A stretch of 64,000 bases of DNA, from assembly GCF_035961655.1 (NCBI RefSeq), contig NZ_CP108393.1, positions 8,002,948 through 8,066,947 on the forward strand, in the 5' to 3' direction. Position numbers and translations under genes: made by a program. The notes under the pieces are model-generated. The model searched no databases, was not told the origin of the DNA, and was given only the letters and a program-made list of their open reading frames with translations. Shown piece by piece: positions 1 to 9,128 of this stretch; the stretch's first letter is position 1; each line of letters begins with the position of its first letter. This stretch comes from Streptomyces sp. NBC_01317 (GTDB lineage: Bacteria; Actinomycetota; Actinomycetes; Streptomycetales; Streptomycetaceae).

Positions 1-2
1 GG

Positions 3-44
3 CCGACACTCGACACGCTGAACAAGCGACTCGGCGGCCTGTAG
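3..44 (+). CDS. C-terminal tail of a gene entering from the left (partial)
   Basis: The first bases read as an open frame ending in TAG, giving the tail PTLDTLNKRLGGL. It could be the end of a gene that starts outside the window. Only 13 residues are visible, so no function can be assigned and the frame may be fortuitous. Confidence 0.3.
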   Translation, partial: PTLDTLNKRLGGL

Positions 45-181
45 AAATCGCCGAAGGTCACGTGAGTGCGGCAAGGAACCTGACAGCGAAGGTTGATCAC
101 GGTCGTCAGGGCGGCTGGGACTCTTCGTTCGGGCCGGAGTAGGGTGATCCGTCTTGTCCTACGAGCGGAGCGGGCCGGTTC

Positions 182-781
182 GTGAACCTGGGTGTGATCG
201 GACAGGCGGTCGGGTTGTTCGCCGTCACCAACATCGACGACATCCTGATCTTGGCATTGCTCTTCGCGCGGGGCGCCGGACACCGCGGCTCGACCCGCGG
301 GATCGTGCTCGGCCAATACCTCGGTTTCACCGCGATCCTGGCCGTGGCCGTGGCCGCCGCGTTCGGTTCCTCGTTCCTGCCCGAGTCGGCCGTCCCCTAC
401 CTCGGCCTGCTGCCGCTGACCCTGGGCCTCAAGACCGCCTGGCAGGAGTGGAAGGCGCGCGACGCCGGGGAGGACGGCGAAGCCGAAGCCGAAGAGGGCG
501 GCCTCGGTCCGCTGACGGTCGCTGCGGTGACCTTCGCCAACGGCGGCGACAACATCGGCGTCTACGTCCCCGTGTTCGCCACCGCGGGTGTCGGCGGGAC
601 GAGCGTCTACGCCGTGGTCTTCCTCGTCCTGGTCGCCGTCTGGTGCTTCGCGGGCAAGTTCTTCGCCACCCGCCCGGTCATCGCCAAGGCACTCGCGCGC
701 TGGGGCCACATCCTGCTGCCCGTGGTCCTGATCGCCCTCGGCCTGCTCATCCTCGCCGAAGGCGGAGCCTTCGGGCTCTGA
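182..781 (+). CDS. CadD-like cadmium resistance/transport membrane protein
   Basis: A 199-residue protein from a GTG start. It has the CadD/LysE-like layout: a hydrophobic N-terminal helix with the conserved TNIDD motif near residues 16-20, and a second, similar motif (FANGGDNIGVYVP) near residue 120. The membrane helices are separated by an acidic Glu/Asp/Ala loop at about residues 94-108. CadD-family proteins export or sequester cadmium, and some members act on other cations or amino acids, so the substrate is inferred. Length is normal for the family. The next gene downstream is decayed, so it is probably monocistronic. No partner ArsR/CadC-type regulator is seen. Confidence 0.8.
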   Translation: MNLGVIGQAVGLFAVTNIDDILILALLFARGAGHRGSTRGIVLGQYLGFTAILAVAVAAAFGSSFLPESAVPYLGLLPLTLGLKTAWQEWKARDAGEDGEAEAEEGGLGPLTVAAVTFANGGDNIGVYVPVFATAGVGGTSVYAVVFLVLVAVWCFAGKFFATRPVIAKALARWGHILLPVVLIALGLLILAEGGAFGL

Positions 782-848
782 GCCGGCCCCGGCTTCAACA
801 TGGTGGGGCCGGACGCCCCGGGAGAGTTCCGCACTCCAGGAACCGAGG

Positions 849-1385
849 GTGTCGCCGAGCGAGCCCTTCGTACCGTCCGAGTGGGCCGCGTGCCGCGCAC
901 CAAAATCCGCCACGCCCCAGCCGCTCGACGAGACACACCAACGCCCCTGCGGGCGCTCCACCAAGTCCGGCAATCCGTGCCGCGTGCAGTTCTCCGGCCC
1001 CGGCTTCGCCTGTGAGATACACACCACCGACCATGAGAACGCCCTCGTGGACGCCTACCTCCAGGGACTCGAAACCGGCCGGACACGCGCGAAGCAGTGG
1101 GAAAACAACAGGCCGCGGCCGCGTGCATCGAACGCCGTGAACAACAGGTCCGTACCTTCCGGGAAAGCTCGACGCCAACACCCGCCGTCACGAGGACGAC
1201 GGCTGCCAAGCCGTCACAGTCGCCGGCTACGGATACCGCTGGAGCGGCCCCGGCAAGCCAGAGGTCGAAGACCGGGTACTCCTGCCCGAGAACTACGTCA
1301 GCGCCCTGCGCCACGGCCCCGGCCCCTTCCCCGGAACGGTGACCGAACTGGGCACCACCTACACCGGGCCCTCAGTACGATCGTC
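849..1385 (+). pseudogene. Frameshifted hypothetical protein, decayed
   Basis: Coding sense jumps between three frames. Frame 849 gives a Cys-containing N-terminus (CGRSTKSGNPCR, then HTTDHENALVDAYLQG). A short piece continues near 1097 in another frame (ACIERREQQVRTF). A third frame from about 1150 gives GYGYRWSGPGKPEVEDRV, then LLPENYVSALRHGPGPFPG. All three pieces have protein-like composition and seem to belong to one actinomycete hypothetical protein with a Cys-rich N-terminus. At least two indels break it. The function is unknown. Confidence 0.5.
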
Positions 1386-1419
1386 ACCCGGGCCCCTCCA
1401 CCCCGCCACGGACCGCCTG

Positions 1420-1972
1420 AATGCTCAACCGCCTGGAGTGCTGGAACATGGCGTGGCGCGTGGCGACGAGCGGGTACTCGATCTGGGTTGCGGCGGCGGG
1501 GAACAGCTTCTGCGTGCTCTGACCGCGGACCCGCAACTGCACGCCGAGGGCGTCGACATCAGCGTCGGGGCCACGCATGCCTTCGGCGGCCTGTTGCCCA
1601 CCCTCGCGGCGGCACGTGAGCATCTGGCTCCGGGCGAAAGTCTGCTGATCGGTGAGGGCTTCTGGGAACGTGAACCGTCACAGGACGCCATCGAGATGCT
1701 CGGGGACTTCACCGACCTGGCGGCCACCCTGGACCGCGTCGTCGCCGACGGGTGGACTGCCGTCCACGGGTATGTCAGCACGCGCCGTGAACTGGACGAC
1801 TACGAGTGGGCCTGCTGGAGGTCGCTGGCCTCATGGGGCCCTGGACCACCCGGCCGACCCGGACAGCTCTCAGGCACTTGAGACAGCCACGACCCGCCGC
1901 ACCGAACGGATGCGCGTCTACCGGGACACGTGGGGCTTCGTCAGCCTGGTCCTGCGTCAGACATCCGACTGA
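1420..1972 (+). pseudogene. SAM-dependent methyltransferase relic with internal deletion
   Basis: The frame carries the class I methyltransferase motif I (ERVLDLGCGGGEQLLRAL). A few residues later it joins directly to VGATHAFGGLLPTLAAAREH, which in intact relatives lies some tens of residues further on, so the middle of the fold is missing. Near 1830 the reading shifts to a second frame that supplies the expected C-terminus ([19 protein letters not shown]). The gene is therefore broken by a deletion and at least one frameshift. It sits between another relic and an IS256 fragment, as expected for a decaying chromosome arm. Confidence 0.6.
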
Positions 1973-1984
1973 CCTGGACAAGCC

Positions 1985-2226
1985 CCGGTCGCCCCCGCCT
2001 CCTCGGTGGAACCAGTCTTCTGCGGGGAAGTCGAGGAACGCAGCTGTTCTTCCTGATTGTCAGTGGGCCGCTTGACGACCTTGGAGTACTTCGCACCGTA
2101 CGGCTGGGCGAACGCGGCCGTTGCCGTGGCGGCGTGCTCCTTGTCCTCGACGTCGTAGATCTCCTGGAGCGCGCGCTTGGCCGCAGGCCGGGCCGACGTC
2201 GGCAGCGGGTCGAGGACTTCGGCGGT
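1985..2226 (-). mobile_element. IS256-family (mutator-type) transposase relic
   Basis: Minus-strand translation gives [20 protein letters not shown], then [19 protein letters not shown], then in a second frame [14 protein letters not shown]. These match in order the region upstream of the last catalytic Glu in IS256-type transposases (PAAKxALxEI, YGAKxPKAV, FYDFPAEHW). Both the N-terminal and C-terminal parts are absent and a frameshift separates the pieces, so it is non-functional. Confidence 0.6.
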
Positions 2227-2487
2227 TTTGTGCGTTGCTCGCCGGGTGCGCGCGGATTTGGGTGCGTCCGATGTGCCTTCGACGGGCGCCGGTCCGACCG
2301 CGCGTGGGCACCGGCTCCGTCCCACGCGGTGACGCCCCGCGTGACGGCTTCCGCGATGACTGGCGAACTCGCCGATGCCGAGGGGCCGTTCGCCCGGCAA
2401 CAGTGGCCACCGTCAGTCCGTACGGCGGCGTCCACCCGGTCCGTCCGAGTTTCCGGAGTGGTCCCGCCTCGACCGAGAGGCCCCCCA

Positions 2488-3426
2488 GTGCACCCGCTCT
2501 CCGACGCCCGTACCCCCGTTCGTCCCCGCCTCCGTCTCCGTCGTCGCGCCCGGTCCGGCCCGCGCGCCCTGTGGGCCGGTGGGATCACCGCCGCCGCGCT
2601 GATCGCCGCATTGGTTCCCGGTACCGCCGGGGCCCAGGCCGCCGCCAACCCGTACGAGCGTGGTCCCGCGCCCTCCGTGTCCAGCATCGAGGCGGCCCGT
2701 GGTTCCTACGCCGTCTCGCAGACCTCCGTCTCCTCGGTGAGCGTGACCGGCTTCGGCGGCGGAACCGTCTACTACCCCACCAGCACCGCGGACGGCACCT
2801 TCGGAGCCGTCGTGATCTCGCCCGGCTTCACCGCCACCCAGTCGAGCATCTCGTGGCTCGGTCCCCGCCTCGCCTCCCAGGGTTTTGTCGTCTTCACGAT
2901 CGACACCAACACCACCCTCGACCAGCCGGACAGCCGGGGACGCCAACTGCTCGCCGCGCTCGACTATCTGACGGAGCGTTCGTCGGTACGCACCCGCATC
3001 GACTCCGCGCGTCTGGGAGTCATGGGCCACTCGATGGGCGGCGGCGGCACCCTGGAGGCCGCGAAGAGCCGGCCGTCGCTCCAGGCGGCCATCCCGCTGA
3101 CCGGGTGGAACACCGACAAGTCCTGGCCCGAGGTCCGTACGCCCACCCTCATCATCGGGGCGGACGGGGACACGGTCGCGCCCGTGGCCTCGCACTCGGA
3201 ACCGTTCTACACCTCGCTGCCCAGCTCGCTGGACAAGGCGTATCTGGAGCTCAACGGCGCCACGCACTTCACGCCGAACTCCTCCGACACCACGATCGCG
3301 AAGTACAGCATTTCGTGGCTGAAGCGGTTCATCGACGACGACACCCGGTACGAGCAGTTCCTCTGCCCGCTGCCGAGGCCGAGCCTGACCATCGAGGAGT
3401 ACCGGGGCAACTGCCCGCACGCCTGA
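2488..3426 (+). CDS. Secreted cutinase / polyester hydrolase (PETase-like alpha/beta hydrolase)
   Basis: A 312-residue protein. GTG 2488 is chosen because GAGAGG lies 7 bases upstream and the next segment is a signal peptide: basic residues 10-27, hydrophobic core about 30-45, cleavage near AGA-QA. The mature part has the actinomycete cutinase pattern: oxyanion loop [20 protein letters not shown], nucleophile GHSMGGG (Ser182), acid GADGDTVAP (Asp228), and GATHFTPN (His260). C-terminal Cys293 and Cys309 fit the conserved disulfide of this family. Relatives (Thermobifida and Streptomyces cutinases) hydrolyse cutin, triglycerides and often polyesters, including PET. Activity on PET is an inference. 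It is transcribed alone; a 20-bp triple repeat begins at its stop codon. Confidence 0.9.
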   Translation: MHPLSDARTPVRPRLRLRRRARSGPRALWAGGITAAALIAALVPGTAGAQAAANPYERGPAPSVSSIEAARGSYAVSQTSVSSVSVTGFGGGTVYYPTSTADGTFGAVVISPGFTATQSSISWLGPRLASQGFVVFTIDTNTTLDQPDSRGRQLLAALDYLTERSSVRTRIDSARLGVMGHSMGGGGTLEAAKSRPSLQAAIPLTGWNTDKSWPEVRTPTLIIGADGDTVAPVASHSEPFYTSLPSSLDKAYLELNGATHFTPNSSDTTIAKYSISWLKRFIDDDTRYEQFLCPLPRPSLTIEEYRGNCPHA

Positions 3427-3483
3427 CCCACCGTCCGGACCACTGACCCACCATCCGTTCCCCTGACCCACCGTCCGTTGGGC
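3424..3483 (+). repeat. Three 20-bp tandem repeats starting at the cutinase stop codon
   Basis: Units at 3424-3443, 3444-3463 and 3464-3483 all begin TGACCCACC[G/A]TCCG and differ mainly in the last few bases. The first three bases of unit 1 are the cutinase stop codon. The role is unknown; candidates are replication slippage or an operator for the LAL gene 120 bp downstream. Confidence 0.8.
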
Positions 3484-3604
3484 TGTGCCGGCGCACAGCG
3501 GGGCGCCGGCCCGGCTGGGTCGGCGCCCAAGACCCGCGCCACGGGCCTCACGCCCGTGGACGCGGGCCTTCCGGCGTCCGTTACGCGCAAGTAACGTCAC
3601 GGAG

Positions 3605-6600
3605 ATGAACTCATCGACAACCGTGCGTAGTTCACGTCCGCTGTACGGCCGAAGCGGTGAACTCGCCATCCTGGGCACGCTGCTGGACCGCCTGAGGGCA
3701 GGTCACGGTGGCACGCTCGTACTGACCGCGCCACCGGGCCTGGGCCGTACCGCACTCCTGGACCACACCGCCGCCTTACACACTGACGGTACGGTCCTGC
3801 GCGCCGAGGCCGCGGCGGCCGAACGGCTCCTGCCCTACAGCGGGTTGCACGCGCTCCTGTGCTCAGCGCCGCACGCGCCCCTACGGGCGCCCGTGCCGCC
3901 CCTCCTCCCGCTCGGCGCCGGAGTACGGATGGGGCCCGCCGGGACCGCCCTGCTCAACCGTCTGACGGATCTCGGTGCCCGTGAACCGCTCCTGGTCCAG
4001 GTGGACGACGCCCACGCCTGGGATCCCGCGTCCCGTGCGGCGCTCGCTTTCGCGGCCCGCCGGCTGCCGGCTCGTGGCCGGGTCGCGGTCCTGCTCGCGG
4101 TGGCGGACCACGGGCCGGGCGCGGACGCCTTCGCCGGACTGCCCGCGCTGCGCCTCGGCCCCCTGGACGATGAAGCGGCCGACGCGCTGCTCGATGACCT
4201 GACGGATCGTCAATTGGGCCCGGCGGTACGGGAGGAGCTGCGCCGCGAGGGCGCGGGCAACCCCCGGCTGCTCACCGCCCTGGCCGGACATCTGAGCACC
4301 GCGCAACTCTCCGGCCAACAGCCGTTGCCGCAGCCGCTGCCCGGCGGTGAGGAGCTGCTGGACGCCTACGCGACCTGTCTCGACACGCTGCCCGCCGACA
4401 CCCGGGCCCTGCTGCTCTTCGCCGCCGCGGCGGCCGAGCACGAACCGGACGGGGCGGGAGCGGACGCCGCACTGCTGCTGAGAGCCGGAAGGTCGGCCGG
4501 GATCCACCCCGGCCGGCTGGCGCCCGCCGAACAAGCGGGAGTGGTACGCAGCGGAGGCGGCCGGGTCCGCTTCATCCACCCCCTGCTGCGTACGGCGGTC
4601 CTGCGCACGGCGCCCCCGGCCCGGCGCCGCGCCGTGCACCGCACCCTGTCCGCCGTCCTGGACGGCCCTCACCAGGCACTGCCGCGCCTGGTCCAGGCGG
4701 CTTGCGCGGCGCCGGGGCCCGACGCGGCACTGGCGCACGCGCTGACCCGTGCCGCCGTGCCGCCGCGCCCGTACGCCGACCGGGCCGCGGCGCTGGTCCG
4801 CGCGGCCGGGCTCACGGCGGACGAGGTCCTGCGCGGCGCGCGCCTGGCCGCGGCCGCCGAGCAGGCGTGGCTGGCCGGGCGGCCCGGCGAGGCCCGCCTG
4901 CTGCTGGCGCGGGTACGGACCGTACCGCCGCCGGGCCGCGCGCACTACGTGCACGGGCTGCTCGCCCTGTGCGACGGTCCTGCGGCCGACGCCAGGGAAA
5001 CCCTGCTGATGGCGGCGGACCTGCTCCGCGCGCACGACACGGAACGGACCGTGAGCGCGCTGCTGGGCGCGGCGGAGGCGGCCTGGGCGATGGGCGACGC
5101 GTCGGCCTGCCGCGAGGCGCTGGACCGTATATGTCCTGAACCGGCCGACCCGGTGCTGGAGTTGTACCGCGCGGGCATGTCGGCGGTCCTGGCCGGGCGT
5201 ACGGGTGAGGGACACGCGCTGCTACGGGGGTACTTGGGGGCGATGGGTGACCGGGGGTCCCACGAAGCCGCCGACCCCGGTGGCATTCCGGGGTCGGCGG
5301 CCGGCGCGGGGTCGCGTGCCGAGGGCGTCCCGCAGACCGGTCCGCCTACCGACCCGTGGATCGGCGAGAAGATCAGCTCACGGATCCGTGCGAGAGGAGA
5401 CGAGGGCATCGGCGCAAGCATCAACGCCGAGACACGGCCGGGCACGCGACAACACGTCCGCCCAGGTGAGCCCGTAAGGCCTGGCAGTCCAGGCAAGCCC
5501 GCTGAGCCTGCGGTGCCCGGTGAGCCCGGAGATCCCGCGGCGCTGTTGAGAGCCGGGGTGGCCGCCTTGGTGCTGGGCGAGGTGGACACCGCCTGCCGGG
5601 TGGGGGCGAGGGCTTTGGCGGTGGTGCGTGGTGGGGGGGTTGGGGTGTGGTTGGTGCGGGCGTTGGTGTGTGTTGTTTTTGGTGAGTTGCGTGTGGGGCG
5701 TTTTGGGCGGGCGCGGGTGCTTGCTGGGGAGGGTGTGGTGGTGGCGGGGCGGTTGGGGCTGGGTAATGCGGTGGTGTGTTTGCAGGCTGTGCTGGCTTTG
5801 GTGGCTTCTGTTGAGGGTGGGGCTGGTTTGTGTGTGAGGTATGCGCGTGTGGCGTTGGCGGAGGCGGGGTCTCGTGGGCTTGTCCTGGCGGCTTCGTTGG
5901 CGGGGTGGGCTGTGGGTCGTGGGGAGTTGGCGGTGGGTCGGTGTGGTGAGGCGGCGGCGCGTTTGGGGCCGTTGGTGGGGCGGGGTGCGGGGGGTGGTCA
6001 TTTCGCGGTTCGGATGTTGGTTGTGCCGTGTTATGTGGAGGCGATGGTGTTGGGGGGGCGGGGTGTTGAGCCGGGGGTTGGTGTGGTGGTGGAGGAGTTT
6101 GGTGTTTGGGTGGGTGGTTGTGGGGATGTGGTGGTGTCGGCTCAGTTGGCGCGTTGTCGGGCTTTGTTGGCTTCTGGGGGTGAGGCGGGGTGGTGGTTTG
6201 AGGAGGCGTTGCGTCGGCATGGGTGTGTGTCTGGTGATTTTGAGCGTGGTCGTACGTTGCTTCTTTATGGGCATTGGTTGCGGCGTCGTCGCAGGACTCG
6301 TGAGGCGAGGGGGCCGTTGCGGGATGCTCTTGTTGCTTTTGAGTGGTGTGGTGCGGATTTGTGGTTGGGGCGGGTGCGTGGTGAGTTGCGTGCTGCGGGT
6401 GAGGCGGTGTCCGATCCGGCGGGGGAGCGGTTTCGTGGGGTGGGTGTGTTGCGTGTGTTGACGCCTCAGCAGCAGCGGATTGCGCGTTGTGTGGCGGAGG
6501 GTGCCACTAATCGTGAGGTGGCGTTGCGCTTGTCGTTGAGTCCCCGTACGGTGGATCACCATCTGCGTAATGTGTTCGCTACCCTGGGCATCCGTTCCCG

Positions 6601-6634
6601 CATCGAACTCGTCCGGTGGCTCGACCAGGCCTAG
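3605..6634 (+). CDS. Large ATP-binding LuxR-family (LAL) transcriptional regulator
   Basis: 1009 residues from ATG 3605. An upstream extension is open, but LYGRSGELAILG near the N-terminus is the usual LAL beginning. It has a degenerate Walker A (APPGLGRTAL, Lys replaced by Arg at the P-loop), Walker B LLVQVDDAHAWD, a long helical middle, a Gly/Pro-rich linker at about residues 540-645, and a C-terminal LuxR helix-turn-helix (LTPQQQRIARCVAEGATNRE, then LSLSPRTVDHHLRNVFATLG). It contains a TTA codon at 3776-3778, implying bldA control. From about 5620 the base composition changes abruptly to G/T-rich codons although the frame stays open. The stop TAG lies inside a CTAG used as IS target. It is a plausible activator of the nearby PKS genes, but that is inferred from position. 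Confidence 0.85.
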   Translation: MNSSTTVRSSRPLYGRSGELAILGTLLDRLRAGHGGTLVLTAPPGLGRTALLDHTAALHTDGTVLRAEAAAAERLLPYSGLHALLCSAPHAPLRAPVPPLLPLGAGVRMGPAGTALLNRLTDLGAREPLLVQVDDAHAWDPASRAALAFAARRLPARGRVAVLLAVADHGPGADAFAGLPALRLGPLDDEAADALLDDLTDRQLGPAVREELRREGAGNPRLLTALAGHLSTAQLSGQQPLPQPLPGGEELLDAYATCLDTLPADTRALLLFAAAAAEHEPDGAGADAALLLRAGRSAGIHPGRLAPAEQAGVVRSGGGRVRFIHPLLRTAVLRTAPPARRRAVHRTLSAVLDGPHQALPRLVQAACAAPGPDAALAHALTRAAVPPRPYADRAAALVRAAGLTADEVLRGARLAAAAEQAWLAGRPGEARLLLARVRTVPPPGRAHYVHGLLALCDGPAADARETLLMAADLLRAHDTERTVSALLGAAEAAWAMGDASACREALDRICPEPADPVLELYRAGMSAVLAGRTGEGHALLRGYLGAMGDRGSHEAADPGGIPGSAAGAGSRAEGVPQTGPPTDPWIGEKISSRIRARGDEGIGASINAETRPGTRQHVRPGEPVRPGSPGKPAEPAVPGEPGDPAALLRAGVAALVLGEVDTACRVGARALAVVRGGGVGVWLVRALVCVVFGELRVGRFGRARVLAGEGVVVAGRLGLGNAVVCLQAVLALVASVEGGAGLCVRYARVALAEAGSRGLVLAASLAGWAVGRGELAVGRCGEAAARLGPLVGRGAGGGHFAVRMLVVPCYVEAMVLGGRGVEPGVGVVVEEFGVWVGGCGDVVVSAQLARCRALLASGGEAGWWFEEALRRHGCVSGDFERGRTLLLYGHWLRRRRRTREARGPLRDALVAFEWCGADLWLGRVRGELRAAGEAVSDPAGERFRGVGVLRVLTPQQQRIARCVAEGATNREVALRLSLSPRTVDHHLRNVFATLGIRSRIELVRWLDQA

Positions 6635-7531
6635 GCCGTGTCGTTCGGATCATCTGATCGTTGGTCTGGGTGTGCCGTTAACTGATGCGCAGTGGGCGCG
6701 GATCGAGCCGTTGTTGCCGGACCGGACTCCCAGGCGGGGTGGGCGGTGGCGGGATCACCGTGAGGTGATCGATGCGATCGCGTGGAAGTTCCAGACCGGG
6801 TCGCAGTGGGTTCATCTGCCGGAGATATACGGGAACTGGCGGGGGGTCTACAACCGGTTGCGGATGTGGGCCGTCGACGGGACCTGGGAGCGGGTCTTCG
6901 CCGCGCTGATGGCGCGGGCCGACGCCGATGAGGACCTGAACTGGGCAGTCTCGGTGGACTCCACCATCGTGCGCGCGCACCAGCACGCGGCCGGGGCCCG
7001 CAAAAAAGGGTCCCGGCCGGCGAGCCGCACGACCATGCCATCGGCTGCTCCCGCGGCGGACTGACCACGAAGATCCACCTGGCGTCCGACGACCGGTGTC
7101 GGCCCCTGGCGTTCGTCCTGACCGCCGGGCAGGCCGGCGACGCACCCGCGTTTCCCGAGGTCATGGCCCGCCTGCGCGTCCCCCGCCCTCGCGGGCGGCC
7201 CCGCACCAGACCGGACGTGATCCTGGCCGACAAGGCGTACTCCTCCTGCGCTATCCGGGAACACCTGCGCAGACGCGGCATCCGGGCGGTCATCCCCGTC
7301 CCGGCCGACCAGCGCGGCCACCGACTCCGTCGCGGCAGTCGCGGCGGCAGACCACCCGCTTTCGACCGTGAGGCGTACAAGCAGCGCAACACTGTCGAGC
7401 GGTGCATCAACCGCTTGAAGCAGTGGCGCGGCCCGGCCACCCGCTACGACAAGACCACGACCATCTACCTCGCCGGACTCCACCTCGCAGGCATCTTCAT
7501 CTGGTCCGCCCGATGATCCAAACGAAACGCC
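6635..7531 (+). mobile_element. IS5-family (IS427-like) insertion sequence, copy 1
   Basis: An 897-bp element bounded by imperfect inverted repeats. The left end GCCGTGTCGTTCGGATCATC and the complement of the right end match at 17 of 20 positions. Direct CTAG copies flank it (6631-6634 and 7532-7535), the usual target of this IS group. It encodes one transposase read through a -1 frameshift. It sits directly after the LAL stop codon and abuts an IS630-type element. Its base composition is ordinary, unlike the G/T-rich DNA on both sides, so it arrived after that bias formed. Confidence 0.92.
6672..7516 (+). CDS. IS5-family DDE transposase, two ORFs joined by -1 frameshift
   Basis: The first frame starts near GTG 6672 (VPLTDAQWARIEPLLPD), carries the first catalytic Asp in VSVDSTIVRAHQH, and stops at 7064 if unshifted. 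A run of six A followed by GGG (7002-7010) is a classic slippery site. A -1 slip there continues as GEPHDHAIGCSRGGLTTKIH, LADKAYSSCAIREHLRRRG and the Glu region YKQRNTVERCINRLKQWRG, ending at 7516 inside the right inverted repeat. Together this gives a complete DDE transposase, so the gene looks functional through programmed frameshifting. Confidence 0.88.
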
Positions 7532-7534
7532 CTA

Positions 7535-8660
7535 GTCTTCTGAGTCAGGAATTCTGTTCAGATGTTTAGGCTTGGCCTGTACTGGACGGCCGAAGGCCGA
7601 GTTGGTTCTGTCGGACGAGGAGCGGGCTGCGCTCGAGGGGTGGGTGCGGAGCCGTTCCACGCCGCAGGCGTGGGCCTTGCGCTGTCGGATCATCCTGGCC
7701 TGCGCGGAGGGCGCCTCCAACAAGGACGTCGCTGCCCGGCTCGGCGCGACGCCGCATGCGGTGGGCCGCTGGCGGGCGAGGTTCGTCGAGTATCGGATCG
7801 CCGGCCTGGGCGACATGCCCCGCTCGGGCGGTCCCCGGACGGTGAGCGACGAGCAGGTGGCCGCGCTGGTCACCAGGACGCTGGAGTCGGCTCCGAAGAA
7901 CGCGACGCACTGGTCGACGCGGTCGATGGCGAGGCGGACGGGCCTGTCGCAGTCGACGGTGTCGCGGGTCTGGCGGGCGTTCGGTCTGCAGCCGCACCGG
8001 TCGCACACGTTCAAGCTGTCGACAGACCCGTACTTCGTCGACAAGGTCCACGATGTCGTCGGCCTCTATCTGGACCCGCCCGAGCGGGCTCTGGTCTTCT
8101 GCGTGGACGAGAAGTCGCAGATCCAGGCCCTCGATCGCTCGCAGCCGGTGCTGCCGATGATGCCCGGAGTGCCGCAACGCGTCACGCACGACTATGTCCG
8201 CGCCGGCACCACCACCCTGTTCGCCGCCCTGGAGGTCGCCACAGGCAAGGTCATCGGTTCCCTGCATCGCCGCCACCGCGCCGAGGAGTTCAAGAAGTTC
8301 CTCGTCAAACTCGACCGGGAAGTGCCCGACGGCCTCGACATCCACCTCGTGCTGGACAACTACGCCACCCACAAGACCCCGGCCATCAAGACATGGCTAC
8401 TGGCCCACCCGCGGTTCCATCTGCACTTCACGCCGACTGGATCGTCCTGGCTCAATCTCGTGGAGCGATGGTTCGCCGAGCTGACGAACAAACAGATACG
8501 GCGAGGCGTCCACAAGACCGTCCAGGCCCTGGAGAAGGACATCCGGACCTGGATCACAGCCTGGAACACCGACCCCAGGCCCTACATCTGGACCAAGACC
8601 GCGGACGAGATCCTCGAACGCCTCGCCTCATATCTGAACAGAATTCCTGACTCAGAAGAC
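7535..8660 (+). mobile_element. IS630-family insertion sequence
   Basis: A 1126-bp element with 29-bp perfect terminal inverted repeats (7535-7563 and 8632-8660; outer bases GTCTTCTGAGTCAGG). TA dinucleotides flank it (7533-7534 and 8661-8662), the IS630/Tc1 hallmark. The left TA lies inside the CTAG that borders the IS5-type element, so the two elements are directly adjacent. Confidence 0.95.
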
Positions 8661-8663
8661 TAG
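7572..8663 (+). CDS. IS630-family transposase
   Basis: 363 residues from a TTG start. N-terminal helix-turn-helix (EGASNKDVAARLGATPHAVG), a second HTH-like segment (MARRTGLSQSTVSRVWRAFG), then the DDE core: Asp in VFCVDEKSQIQ, Asp in HLVLDNYATHKT, Glu in NLVERWFAELTNKQ. All catalytic residues are present and the frame is intact, so it is probably active. The ORF runs through the right inverted repeat, and its TAG stop is completed by the target TA plus one flanking G. Confidence 0.93.
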   Translation: MACTGRPKAELVLSDEERAALEGWVRSRSTPQAWALRCRIILACAEGASNKDVAARLGATPHAVGRWRARFVEYRIAGLGDMPRSGGPRTVSDEQVAALVTRTLESAPKNATHWSTRSMARRTGLSQSTVSRVWRAFGLQPHRSHTFKLSTDPYFVDKVHDVVGLYLDPPERALVFCVDEKSQIQALDRSQPVLPMMPGVPQRVTHDYVRAGTTTLFAALEVATGKVIGSLHRRHRAEEFKKFLVKLDREVPDGLDIHLVLDNYATHKTPAIKTWLLAHPRFHLHFTPTGSSWLNLVERWFAELTNKQIRRGVHKTVQALEKDIRTWITAWNTDPRPYIWTKTADEILERLASYLNRIPDSED

Positions 8664-8821
8664 GGGGTGTCTGGTTTGCGGTGTCTGGTGCGCGCGTTCG
8701 TGGTGTTGTCGGACCGGGCGGGTGCGTCCGGTATGGGGTGGGTGCTCCGTCTTGGGGTCGCGGGCACCGGGCGCGGCGGGCCAGGCCCTGCGGGCGGACG
8801 GCCCTACTTCGCGGACACGCT
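8664..8821. mobile_element. MITE-like element, copy A (decayed)
   Basis: A 158-bp non-coding segment next to a CTAG. Its right end reads ACTTCGCGGACACGC and its left end GGGGTGTCTGG. The interior (GGACCGGGCG..., then CCGGGCGCGGCGGGCC) aligns with the segment at 43635-43803. The left part is strongly C-depleted on the plus strand like its surroundings. The right edge is followed by CTGG, a likely mutated CTAG. Confidence 0.5.
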
Positions 8822-9128
8822 CTGGGCTGTGGGGCATCCTCTGTGGTGCTGGAAGCGGGTGGGGTTTTCGGGTGTGTTGTCCGGGTGTGGGGTGAGGTCG
8901 TTCGTCGGTGAGGGAAGTTGGTGTGCTGCGTTCGGGCCCGGTGAACGCTTTTCCGTCCTTGCCTGTCTGGCGGGTATGGGCCGTATGCGTGGCGTGGGCG
9001 CCCGGGCGGTGTCCGGCCGGGCGCGTCGTCTCCTGGACCGCGTGGTGTTCGTGGCGCTGTGCGTTTGGTGGCCGGCCGGGGTGCGGGCGGGGCGGCGGCT
9101 GGGTGTTCTTGTGGGTGTGGGTGTGGGT
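8822..9128. other. Gene-free G/T-rich stretch downstream of the PKS operon
   Basis: No coding signal is convincing on either strand; long ORFs here are composition artefacts. The plus strand is rich in G and T. It holds the region past the 3' end of the last PKS gene (minus strand) but no clear terminator hairpin was found. Confidence 0.5.
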
